This document shows positions 1 through 5,722 of a DNA stretch of 5,783 bases, one piece after another. Every line of letters begins with the position of its first letter. Position 1 is the first letter of the stretch. The notes below the pieces were generated by a model. That model ran no database searches and was not told the DNA's origin. It worked only from the letters and a program-made list of their open reading frames with translations. The DNA is from Geopsychrobacter sp. (GTDB lineage: Bacteria; Desulfobacterota; Desulfuromonadia; Desulfuromonadales; Geopsychrobacteraceae), in NCBI GenBank assembly GCA_030620915.1, contig JAUXIR010000121.1, positions 1-5,783 on the forward strand, given 5' to 3'. Made by a program: the position numbers and the translations under genes.

Positions 1-79
1 CATAAGGGGAGTCCTTCCGTTGTTCTGCAGTGCGGACTCCAATCTTATGACAGCCGCCACAGCCCTTAAGCCCCTGAAT
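1..79 (-). pseudogene. Continuation of the multiheme cytochrome frame beyond the internal TAG (partial, runs off the window)
   Basis: Reading on in the same frame after the TAG at 82-80 gives 26 more complete codons without a stop, up to the window edge. They include a perfect heme-binding motif Cys-Gly-Gly-Cys-His (codons 116-120 counted from the upstream ATG), followed by Lys-Ile-Gly. From memory of the family, a heme motif preceded by a short Gly-Leu-Lys-Gly type segment and followed by Lys-Ile-Gly is what HAO-like multiheme cytochromes carry at this point. This piece therefore looks like the genuine next segment of the upstream gene rather than chance coding. No start codon or ribosome binding site for separate translation is evident. 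Whether this is a pseudogene, a readthrough product or a base-call error cannot be settled here. Confidence 0.6.
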
Positions 80-406
80 CTAGGCGTGGGGTTGCAGACC
101 GGTTTTCGGCATGGCTTCCATGGCCATCCAGGCCAGGCTGTGCTTACCATCCATATACTGGTCGTACTGTTGCTGGTGACAGGGCTGACAGGTTTTTTCA
201 GTCGGAATGCTGACTTTGTCAATATCTTCGGCAGATTGGTGGTCGCTGCCGTGGCAGGCGGAACAGTCGAGACCGATCTTGCCCATTTTCCCTGAGCGAA
301 AGTCATTAACAATTTGCGGGGTGATCTGAGTGTGGCATGGTATGCAGGTTGAGTCGGCCGCAAGAGAAGTTGCGGGGAGCAGCAGCAGCAACAACAAAAA
401 TCGCAT
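80..406 (-). CDS. Multiheme c-type cytochrome, HAO-like (octaheme-type) N-terminal part, interrupted by an in-frame TAG
   Basis: This is a periplasmic electron-transfer protein. It starts with a short Sec signal peptide: Met-Arg, seven leucines, then an Ala-Ala cleavage region near residues 16-17. Three Cys-x-x-Cys-His heme sites follow at residues 21-25, 48-52 and 73-77. Spaced histidines at 56 and 89 and a Lys-His-Ser-Leu-Ala-Trp segment (88-93) resemble the N-terminus of hydroxylamine-oxidoreductase-like octaheme cytochromes; that assignment is from memory of the family and is moderate. I chose the ATG at 406 over the one at 475 because AGGAG lies six bases upstream and the signal peptide begins there. 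Translation would end after 108 residues at TAG, far short of an octaheme protein of several hundred residues. The same frame continues past the TAG with a fourth heme motif, so this is a broken, recoded or mis-sequenced gene rather than a small cytochrome. It is transcribed divergently from metH. Confidence 0.75.
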   Translation of the reverse strand: MRFLLLLLLLPATSLAADSTCIPCHTQITPQIVNDFRSGKMGKIGLDCSACHGSDHQSAEDIDKVSIPTEKTCQPCHQQQYDQYMDGKHSLAWMAMEAMPKTGLQPHA

Positions 407-412
407 GAATAT

Positions 413-418
413 CTCCTG
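413..418 (-). promoter_or_regulatory. Ribosome binding site fixing the cytochrome start at 406
   Basis: On the minus strand AGGAG sits six bases before the ATG at 406-404. The alternative upstream ATG at 475 lacks a comparable site and would put a 23-residue, poorly hydrophobic extension in front of the signal peptide. Confidence 0.75.
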
Positions 419-447
419 AAAACGAAAAATGAGTAGAGCAGGACTTA

Positions 448-475
448 AATTTAGCAGACAGGGGCTTTTTTTCAA
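448..475 (-). promoter_or_regulatory. Candidate sigma-70-type promoter for the cytochrome gene
   Basis: Reading the minus strand, TTGAAA (475-470; five of six match the -35 consensus) is followed after 16 bases by TAAATT (453-448; four of six match the -10). Transcription would start near 440 and leave a leader of about 35 bases before the ATG at 406, carrying the AGGAG site. The match is reasonable but not strong, and no experimental mark is visible. For the divergent metH run, TATACT at 490-495 is a possible -10 on the plus strand, but no acceptable -35 precedes it, so I do not call that promoter. Confidence 0.35.
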
Positions 476-483
476 GCTGCTAA
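451..483. repeat. Perfect 7-bp inverted repeat in the divergent intergenic region (possible operator)
   Basis: TTAGCAG at 451-457 is mirrored exactly by CTGCTAA at 477-483, with a 19-base spacer that includes a run of seven T. One arm overlaps the proposed -10 of the cytochrome promoter and the other lies directly outside its -35. Arms one to two helical turns apart around a promoter suit a dimeric regulator, although a 7-bp dyad in an AT-rich spacer can arise by chance. No known operator is recognised. Confidence 0.3.
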
Positions 484-566
484 TCGGGCTATACTCGCCG
501 GCTATCTCCGTATCGGGCCGTGACCGAGCCCTGTTGAGTTTGGATTCCGTTCAATACTTATTTTAT

Positions 567-573
567 AAAGGGA
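567..573 (+). promoter_or_regulatory. Ribosome binding site of the homocysteine methyltransferase gene
   Basis: AAAGGGA ends six bases before the ATG at 580. The site is purine-rich but weaker than the GGAGG-type sites used by the other genes here. It supports 580 as the start, which also leaves only about six residues before the first beta strand of the barrel. Confidence 0.55.
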
Positions 574-579
574 TTTTTC

Positions 580-1503
580 ATGGTTTTTAGCGATCATCCG
601 ATTCTTATTTTTGATGGCGCCTGTGGCACCAACCTTCAGCAGATGTCGATCCCCGATGAGGCCTGGGGTGGTTGTGATGGCTGCAACGAGATCCTCAATC
701 TGCATGCCCCCGAATTTATCATCCAGCTGCATCAGGGTATGCTTGCGGCCGGATCAATGGTGGTAGAGACCGATACCTTCGGCGCTTCGAGTGTGGTGCT
801 TGCTGAGTATGATCTACAGGATAGGGTCAAGGAGATCAATCGTCTGGCGGTGGAGAACGCCCGCACCGCAATTGCCGGGCGACCTGAGAAGTACATTGCC
901 GGCTCGATCGGGCCGGGCACCAAGCTCCCGTCGCTCGGTCACATCAGCGTGGAGGAACTGGCCCGTTCGACGCGTGAACAGGTCGAGGCCCTGCTGGAGG
1001 CCGGGGTCGATTGCCTGATCATCGAAACCTGTCAGGATCTGTTGCAGACCAAGACCGCGCTGATCAGCACCTTCGAGGTACTCGAATCGGGCAAACTCGA
1101 TCTGCCGGTTCTCGCCTCGGTGACTATCGAGCAGCAGGGACCGATGCTGGTCGGCTCAGACATCGCTGCGGTGGTCGCAACCCTTGAGCCGTTCAATCTG
1201 TTCTCACTCGGGCTTAACTGTGCGACCGGTCCGCAGGACATGGCGAGCCATGTGCGTTATCTGTCCCATCATTGGCCACAGCGGATCTCGGTGATTCCCA
1301 ACCAGGGGCTTCCCGAGGTGGTTAACGGCGAGACGGCTTACCCTCTCTCTCCGGCAGACTACGCCAGGCAGATGCACCAGTTTGTCACCGATCTCGGGGT
1401 GAGTATCGTCGGTGGTTGCTGTGGTACCAGCCCGGCACATATCAAGGTGCTGAGCGACAAACTCGCCGGTGTGGTTCCGGCCCAGCGGGAGGTGAGCCAA
1501 TGA
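580..1503 (+). CDS. metH: Homocysteine-binding methyltransferase subunit of a split B12-dependent methionine synthase
   Basis: This 307-residue protein corresponds to the N-terminal homocysteine-binding module of MetH and is only that barrel long. In MetH this module binds and activates homocysteine on zinc so that it can accept a methyl group from methylcobalamin, giving methionine in the cytoplasm. Visible hallmarks are an Asp-Gly-Ala-Cys-Gly-Thr-Asn strand at 12-18, the Glu-Thr-Asp-Thr-Phe-Gly segment at 63-68, an Ala-Gly-Ser-Ile-Gly-Pro segment near 107-112, and the three zinc-ligand cysteines expected of the family: C214 in Leu-Asn-Cys-Ala-Thr-Gly, and the pair C280/C281 in Gly-Gly-Cys-Cys-Gly-Thr. 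It has no pterin or cobalamin domain. Its TGA overlaps the ATG of the next gene (ATGA), which encodes precisely the missing modules. Betaine- or S-methylmethionine-dependent homocysteine methyltransferases share this fold, but the neighbour makes a MetH subunit much more likely. Confidence 0.9.
   Translation: MVFSDHPILIFDGACGTNLQQMSIPDEAWGGCDGCNEILNLHAPEFIIQLHQGMLAAGSMVVETDTFGASSVVLAEYDLQDRVKEINRLAVENARTAIAGRPEKYIAGSIGPGTKLPSLGHISVEELARSTREQVEALLEAGVDCLIIETCQDLLQTKTALISTFEVLESGKLDLPVLASVTIEQQGPMLVGSDIAAVVATLEPFNLFSLGLNCATGPQDMASHVRYLSHHWPQRISVIPNQGLPEVVNGETAYPLSPADYARQMHQFVTDLGVSIVGGCCGTSPAHIKVLSDKLAGVVPAQREVSQ
1488..1495 (+). promoter_or_regulatory. Strong internal ribosome binding site for the second methionine synthase gene
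   Basis: GGAGGTGA, a near-perfect anti-Shine-Dalgarno match, lies inside the end of the preceding gene, with its GGAGG core seven bases before the ATG at 1500. It selects 1500 over the earlier in-frame ATG at 1416, which would add 28 residues unlike the family and overlap the upstream gene by 88 bases. Combined with the ATGA overlap it points to efficient coupled translation. Confidence 0.85.
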
Positions 1504-3932
1504 AGAAATCAGTAGCCAGCCTCTACCAGGCCGTCGAACTTTCACAGGATATCCCGCCTTTATTGCTTGGTGAACGCTGTAACCCCAACGGCTCCAAGGC
1601 GTTCAAGGAAGCGCTGCTGGCCGAAGACTGGGATGCCTGCCTCAAGGTCGCTCTCGATCAGGAGGCGCGTGGTGCCCAGGTGCTCGATATCTGCGTCGCC
1701 TATGCCGGTCGCGACGAGAAGAGCGACATGTTGAAGATGATCAGTCTTTGCGCCGCTTCCTGCAAGGCTCCACTGATGATCGATTCGACCAGCCCGGACA
1801 CTATCGAGGCGGCGTTGCCGCTCTATCCCGGGCGGGCGATCATCAATTCGATCAATCTTGAGGATGGCGGCAAAAATCTCGAGCGCATCTGCCGGGCCGC
1901 GAAGAAGTACGGCGCGGCGGTGGTCGCCCTGACCATCACCGAGGAAGGGATGGCCCTGACCTGTGAGAAGAAGGTTGCGGCGGCCAAACGCATCCACGAT
2001 CTGGCCGTCAATACCTACGGCTTGAGGCCACAGGATCTGATCTTCGACCTGCTGACCTTCACCGTCGGCTCAGGGGACGAGAGCATGCGGACCGCAGCGA
2101 TCGAGACCCTTAACGCGATCCGTCAGGTCAAGCAGGAACTCCCCGGCGTCAGTTTCACCCTTGGGGTCAGCAACATCTCCTTCGGTCTGCGCCCGGCGGC
2201 GCGCAAGATTCTCAACTCGGTCTTTCTCCACGAGGCGGTCGAGGCCGGGCTCGACACCGCCATCGTCGATGCGGCCAAGATCGTGCCGCTCGCCTCGATC
2301 AACCAGGCCGACCGCGAGATCTGCTTCGATCTGCTCTACAACCGCAGCGCGGATCCGGTGATGGCCTTCATCGAGCATTTCGAGCAGGCGGTCGATGAGG
2401 ATGACGCCGATGACGAAACAACCGTCCGTCCCGAAGAGGTCCTGCGACACAAAATCCTTAAGGGGGAGAAGGAGGGGCTTGAGGACCTGTTGACCGAACT
2501 GCGCTGGCGCTGGCGGCCCCTCGATATCATCAACACCCTGTTGGTGCCGGCGATGCGCGAAGTCGGTGAGCTGTTCGGGCGCGGCGAACTTCTGCTCCCC
2601 TTCGTATTGCAGTCGGCCGAGGCGATGAAACAGTCGGTCGCCCAGCTTGAACCCTATATGGAGAAGGTCGATGCTGAGGAGCAGACCAGTATTCTGCTGG
2701 CGACCGTTGCGGGTGATGTTCACGATATCGGTAAGAATCTGGTCGATATCATCCTCTCCAACAACGGCTATAAGGTCTATAACATCGGTATCAAGGTGCC
2801 GGCCGAGGAGATCATCGCCAAGGCGAAGGAGTTCAAGCCGGATGTCATCGGTCTCTCCGGCCTGTTGGTCAAGTCGGCGCTGTTGATGAAGGAAGACCTC
2901 GCCCAGTACCAGGAAGCTGGTCTGACCCAGCCGATCCTGCTCGGAGGGGCGGCCCTGACCGCCCGTTTCGTGGCCGCTGAGTGCGTGCCACGCTATCAGT
3001 CTCCGGTGGTCTACTGTTCCGACGCCTTTGCCGGGCTGAAGGCGATGCGTGAGTTCGAAGCGGGCAAGCTGGAGCCGACCCGGGTGGAAATCAAGGAGAG
3101 GACAGCAGGCGCCAGACCGGGGCTGAAGCTCGAGGTCGAGCGTAATGTTGATGCCCCCACCGCCCCCTTCCTCGGTTCGCGGATTGAGACACTGACCGAT
3201 ATCGAACCGCTCTTGTCGCTGATCAACGAGCAGGCACTGTTCCGTGGCCGCTGGGGCTACCGGCGCGGCAAGCTCAGCGTCGAAGAGTATGAGGCGCTGG
3301 TTCGGAATGAGGTACTGCCGGCATATGCCAGGATTAAAAGTGAGGCCCTCGCCGAAGGCCTTTTGCAGCCGCAGGTTGCCTACGGCTACTTCAACTGTCG
3401 TAGTGAGGGAGATGAACTGGTGCTGGAGGATTCCGGCAAGGACTATCGCTTCGGTTTCCCCCGTCAGGGGTTTGCGCCGAACCTCTGTGTCAGCGACTTT
3501 TTCCGCTCCAGTGGCGAAGGGAGCGATCTTGCCGGGCTGTTCGTGGTCACCATCGGCTCGAAGCTGGCCGAGAAGACCAAGTCCCTCTACGCGGCTAACG
3601 CCTACAAGGACTACCTGCTCTGGCACGGCTTCGGCGTCGAGCTGACCGATGCACTGGCCGAGTACTGGCACATGCAGATGCGCCGCGAGCTCGGTATCGC
3701 CGAAGGAGAACCGAAGGATGTTGCCGGTTACGTCGTCCAGCAGTACCGCGGCAGCCGCTACGGCTTCGGCTATCCCGCCTGTCCTGATCTTGAGATGCAA
3801 CGGCCGCTCTTTGAGCTGCTTCAACCCGAACGGATCGGTATCAGCCTGACTGAAAGCTGTGAGATGGTGCCGGAAATGACCACTTCGGCCCTGGTGGCCC
3901 ATCATCCCCAAGCCAAATATTTTGCGGTTTAA
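1500..3932 (+). CDS. metH: Methionine synthase, folate-, cobalamin- and AdoMet-binding (reactivation) part
   Basis: This 810-residue protein matches MetH minus its homocysteine module. Domains in order: pterin-binding barrel (about 20-275), opening Gly-Glu-Arg-Cys-Asn-Pro-Asn-Gly at 24-31, which takes methyltetrahydrofolate; an acidic linker (Glu/Asp-rich, 300-306); a helical cap (about 315-400); the B12 Rossmann domain (about 400-530) with Asp406-Val-His408-Asp-Ile-Gly411, where His408 should coordinate cobalt from below, and Ser453 and Ser459 in the partner Ser-Gly-Leu-Leu-Val-Lys-Ser segment; and the activation domain (about 545-810) with Arg-Trp-Gly-Tyr at 584-587, Arg753 and Gly-Tyr-Pro-Ala-Cys-Pro-Asp at 757-763, ending in the family-typical Lys-Tyr-Phe-Ala-Val. 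By family knowledge that last domain reductively remethylates oxidised cobalamin using S-adenosylmethionine. It needs the homocysteine-binding protein encoded just upstream. Every key motif I looked for is present. A corrinoid methyltransferase for another substrate is unlikely because the activation domain is MetH-specific. Confidence 0.93.
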   Translation: MKKSVASLYQAVELSQDIPPLLLGERCNPNGSKAFKEALLAEDWDACLKVALDQEARGAQVLDICVAYAGRDEKSDMLKMISLCAASCKAPLMIDSTSPDTIEAALPLYPGRAIINSINLEDGGKNLERICRAAKKYGAAVVALTITEEGMALTCEKKVAAAKRIHDLAVNTYGLRPQDLIFDLLTFTVGSGDESMRTAAIETLNAIRQVKQELPGVSFTLGVSNISFGLRPAARKILNSVFLHEAVEAGLDTAIVDAAKIVPLASINQADREICFDLLYNRSADPVMAFIEHFEQAVDEDDADDETTVRPEEVLRHKILKGEKEGLEDLLTELRWRWRPLDIINTLLVPAMREVGELFGRGELLLPFVLQSAEAMKQSVAQLEPYMEKVDAEEQTSILLATVAGDVHDIGKNLVDIILSNNGYKVYNIGIKVPAEEIIAKAKEFKPDVIGLSGLLVKSALLMKEDLAQYQEAGLTQPILLGGAALTARFVAAECVPRYQSPVVYCSDAFAGLKAMREFEAGKLEPTRVEIKERTAGARPGLKLEVERNVDAPTAPFLGSRIETLTDIEPLLSLINEQALFRGRWGYRRGKLSVEEYEALVRNEVLPAYARIKSEALAEGLLQPQVAYGYFNCRSEGDELVLEDSGKDYRFGFPRQGFAPNLCVSDFFRSSGEGSDLAGLFVVTIGSKLAEKTKSLYAANAYKDYLLWHGFGVELTDALAEYWHMQMRRELGIAEGEPKDVAGYVVQQYRGSRYGFGYPACPDLEMQRPLFELLQPERIGISLTESCEMVPEMTTSALVAHHPQAKYFAV

Positions 3933-3952
3933 ATGCTCGTATTTTTTATGCC

Positions 3953-3959
3953 AAGGAGA
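3953..3959 (+). promoter_or_regulatory. Ribosome binding site deciding the lipoprotein start at 3966
   Basis: AAGGAGA precedes four in-frame ATG choices (3933, 3948, 3960, 3966) only in the case of the last two. It directly abuts 3960, but its GGAG core sits seven bases before 3966. The product from 3966 begins with a textbook lipoprotein signal, so 3966 is preferred. Confidence 0.75.
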
Positions 3960-3965
3960 ATGAAA

Positions 3966-5495
3966 ATGGTTCGTCAATCGAAAAAATGGATTTTAGCAGC
4001 TGCTCTTGTTTTTATTGCCTTACTCTCGGCCTGCGGGGCGCCGCAAATTCAGGTTGCCAAGCTGCAGGTGACAGATGACCCCAGCGCACAGTTGACCGCC
4101 CTGACCAGTGCCATTTTCGATGGTCGTCAGCAGCAGTTGAATGTGCTTTCCCCCGACTGGTATGCCAAGGCTGGAGTCTCTTTAGAGAAGGCCCGCAAGG
4201 GGATGTCTATTGGTGAATCCGCCGCGCAGATTCTGGAAAATATCGCATACGGACAGGCTTATCTCGACAAGGCCAGGGACTACGCTCGCGTCGCAAAGAC
4301 CGTGATCGGCCCTGCCATCGACGCCAGAAATGCAGCAAATAAGGTTAATGCGATGGAGTATGCCAAAGATTATCAGAGGGTCGAGAGCGACTTCTTAAGC
4401 CTGACGCGGAGTATCGAAGATGGCAATATTGCGCGCGCTAAAAACAACAGCAAGAAGGTTGCTCAAGCCTACTCAGATCTTGAACTGCGCGCAATCAAGG
4501 ACGATGTCTTGGGTGAGGTCCGTAATCGGCTCGCCAAGGCGGAAGAGAATCAGGCGCTCAAGCTTGCACCGGTAATCCTCGCGGGTGCAAAAAAGAAGTT
4601 GGCCGAAACCGATCAATATATTAGCGAGCAGCGCTATGAGCGCGTGCAGATGCAACGCAAAGCTGCCGCTGTGCTGTTTCAGGCGAAGCGACTCGAACAG
4701 GTGGTGATCCAGGTTAATAAGATCGATGCACTGAGCTCCGAGGCTACCATTCTTTGGGTCGAGGATCTGATCCAGCAAACAACGGTAAAGTTGAATGCAC
4801 CCGATATGCGTGATCAGGACTGGGCAGTTCAGTCACAGAATGTTCACGCTTCAATTGCGACCTTGCAGAAGGATAACCTCTTTCAGCAGAAGAAGATTAA
4901 GGCTGATCGTGCTTCACTGGAGGCGAAGATCAGAGAGAAACAACAGGAAATCAGGGCTCACAAAAAACAGATCGCCACCCTGGAAGGCGAGTCTAAAGAG
5001 GCTCAGAAGGCACGTGAGCTATTGGAGGCTAAGGAGCGGGAAGCCAATGCAAAACTTGAGGCCGAGCATCGCTTTCAGATGCAATTTGTCCAGGTGCAAA
5101 ATTTGTTTTCCAAGGAGCAGGCCGAGGTTTACAAGCAGGGTCACGATCTGGTGATCCGCCTGAAGGCGATCCGCTTCCCGGTTGGCCAGGCCTTTATTAC
5201 GCCGGACAACTATGAGTTGCTGGGAACTGTCCGTTCGGCGGTGCATACCTTCGGTGAGCCGGATGTCGTAATTGAAGGACATACCGACAGTACCGGTTCT
5301 GCCGCAGCGAATGAACAACTTTCACAGCAGCGCGCCAATGCCGTGCGGGAATATTTTGTCGCTAATGATGCCATTCGGCCCGAGAAGGTTATTGCCATAG
5401 GCTACGGCGCGGAACGTCCGTTGTCGAAGAATGATACCCAGGCTGGTCGAGCGATCAACCGACGTATCGATGTGATTATTCATACCGCTGAATAA
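3966..5495 (+). CDS. OmpA-family peptidoglycan-associated lipoprotein with long helical/coiled-coil stalk
   Basis: This 509-residue protein is predicted to be exported and anchored by a lipid. Its N-terminus has basic residues (Arg3, Lys6, Lys7), a hydrophobic core, and the lipobox Leu-Ser-Ala-Cys with Cys23 as the lipidated residue. Residues about 30-300 are mostly alpha-helical and rich in Ala, Lys and Glu, broadly reminiscent of DUF4398-type helical lipoprotein regions (weak resemblance only). About 306-375 is a strongly charged heptad-like coiled coil. The C-terminus (about 396-509) is an OmpA/Pal/MotB peptidoglycan-binding domain: Gly-His-Thr-Asp-Ser-Thr-Gly with Asp441, and Asn-Arg-Arg-Ile-Asp at 498-502, the positions that contact diaminopimelate in the family. 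A role tethering the outer membrane to peptidoglycan across the periplasm is inferred. It starts 33 bases after the metH stop with no terminator between, so it is probably co-transcribed, and it ends before a strong terminator. Confidence 0.9.
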   Translation: MVRQSKKWILAAALVFIALLSACGAPQIQVAKLQVTDDPSAQLTALTSAIFDGRQQQLNVLSPDWYAKAGVSLEKARKGMSIGESAAQILENIAYGQAYLDKARDYARVAKTVIGPAIDARNAANKVNAMEYAKDYQRVESDFLSLTRSIEDGNIARAKNNSKKVAQAYSDLELRAIKDDVLGEVRNRLAKAEENQALKLAPVILAGAKKKLAETDQYISEQRYERVQMQRKAAAVLFQAKRLEQVVIQVNKIDALSSEATILWVEDLIQQTTVKLNAPDMRDQDWAVQSQNVHASIATLQKDNLFQQKKIKADRASLEAKIREKQQEIRAHKKQIATLEGESKEAQKARELLEAKEREANAKLEAEHRFQMQFVQVQNLFSKEQAEVYKQGHDLVIRLKAIRFPVGQAFITPDNYELLGTVRSAVHTFGEPDVVIEGHTDSTGSAAANEQLSQQRANAVREYFVANDAIRPEKVIAIGYGAERPLSKNDTQAGRAINRRIDVIIHTAE

Positions 5496-5514
5496 GGCTA
5501 CGAATTGACATAGG

Positions 5515-5560
5515 TCGATTAGAAAAGGGCTCCCGCGCTGGGAGCCCTTTTTTTAATCGA
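5515..5560. terminator. Rho-independent terminator, probably bidirectional, between convergent genes
   Basis: A GC-rich hairpin has arms GGGCTCCC (5527-5534) and GGGAGCCC (5540-5547) around the loop GCGCT. It is extended by AAAA (5523-5526) against TTTT (5548-5551) and followed by a run of seven T (5548-5554). An outer perfect dyad, TCGATTA (5515-5521) and TAATCGA (5554-5560), encloses it. On the plus strand it ends the metH-lipoprotein transcript 20 to 60 bases after the lipoprotein stop. Read from the minus strand it has the same stem with a shorter TTTTCT tail, directly after the rubredoxin stop, so it should serve both directions, with the plus direction the stronger. Confidence 0.9.
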
Positions 5561-5711
5561 GGGGATCGAAGACCTCTTTGCCCAGATAACAGAGCGGGCA
5601 ACACCAGTCATCGGGCAGCTCCTCGAAGCTGGTGCCGGGCGGAATCTCAGCCATTGGGTCACCAATCGCTGGATCGTATGTATAGCCGCAGTTGGTGCAG
5701 ATGTAGCGCAT
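5553..5711 (-). CDS. Rubredoxin
   Basis: This 52-residue protein has the usual rubredoxin length. It is a small cytoplasmic one-electron carrier with iron held by four cysteines. The first pair is Cys5-Thr-Asn-Cys8-Gly, followed by Tyr-Thr-Tyr-Asp-Pro (10-14), Gly17-Asp18-Pro19, Ile-Pro-Pro-Gly-Thr (23-27), Phe29, Leu-Pro-Asp-Asp-Trp (32-36) and the second pair Cys38-Pro-Leu-Cys41, then Gly-Lys-x-x-Phe (44-48). All are standard for the family. Unusual points are Cys37, next to the ligand Cys38, and Tyr42 where a glycine normally follows the last ligand. AGGAGG lies five bases before the ATG. The gene follows an upstream minus-strand gene by nine bases, so it is probably the last gene of that operon, and its TAA falls in the terminator. 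Typical partners (rubrerythrin, flavodiiron protein, oxidoreductases) are not in view. Confidence 0.95.
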   Translation of the reverse strand: MRYICTNCGYTYDPAIGDPMAEIPPGTSFEELPDDWCCPLCYLGKEVFDPLD

Positions 5712-5716
5712 GACAG

Positions 5717-5722
5717 CCTCCT
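5717..5722 (-). promoter_or_regulatory. Ribosome binding site of rubredoxin overlapping the preceding stop codon
   Basis: AGGAGG on the minus strand, five bases before the rubredoxin ATG, shares two bases with the TAG (5723-5721) that ends the upstream gene. This arrangement favours reinitiation by ribosomes finishing the upstream gene. Confidence 0.8.

Noticed and set aside
20..295. Plus-strand open frame of 91 codons opposite the cytochrome gene
   Set aside because: It is antisense to a frame with repeated heme motifs and a signal peptide, has no good ribosome binding site, and its product has no recognisable features.
490..569. Sigma-70 promoter for the metH run (TATACT at 490, or TTGAGT at 534 with AT-rich sequence at 555-569)
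   Set aside because: TATACT lacks a credible -35 (only a T run at the right distance). TTGAGT has no -10 at an acceptable spacing, and TATAAA at 564-569 overlaps the ribosome binding site.
407..579. Possible cyclic-dinucleotide (GEMM) riboswitch in the cytochrome leader
   Set aside because: A GATAGCCGG-like patch on the minus strand recalls part of the GEMM consensus, but the conserved receptor-loop and first-helix elements are missing, and the proposed promoter lies downstream of the patch.
1416..1499. Earlier ATG start for the large methionine synthase subunit
   Set aside because: It would add 28 residues unlike the family, within the zinc-site coding region of the upstream gene, whereas 1500 has a near-perfect ribosome binding site.
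2070..3977. Long minus-strand open frame of 635 codons antisense to metH
   Set aside because: It is a shadow of a GC-rich coding region. The plus strand encodes all MetH motifs, while the antisense product is low-complexity and unlike a folded protein.
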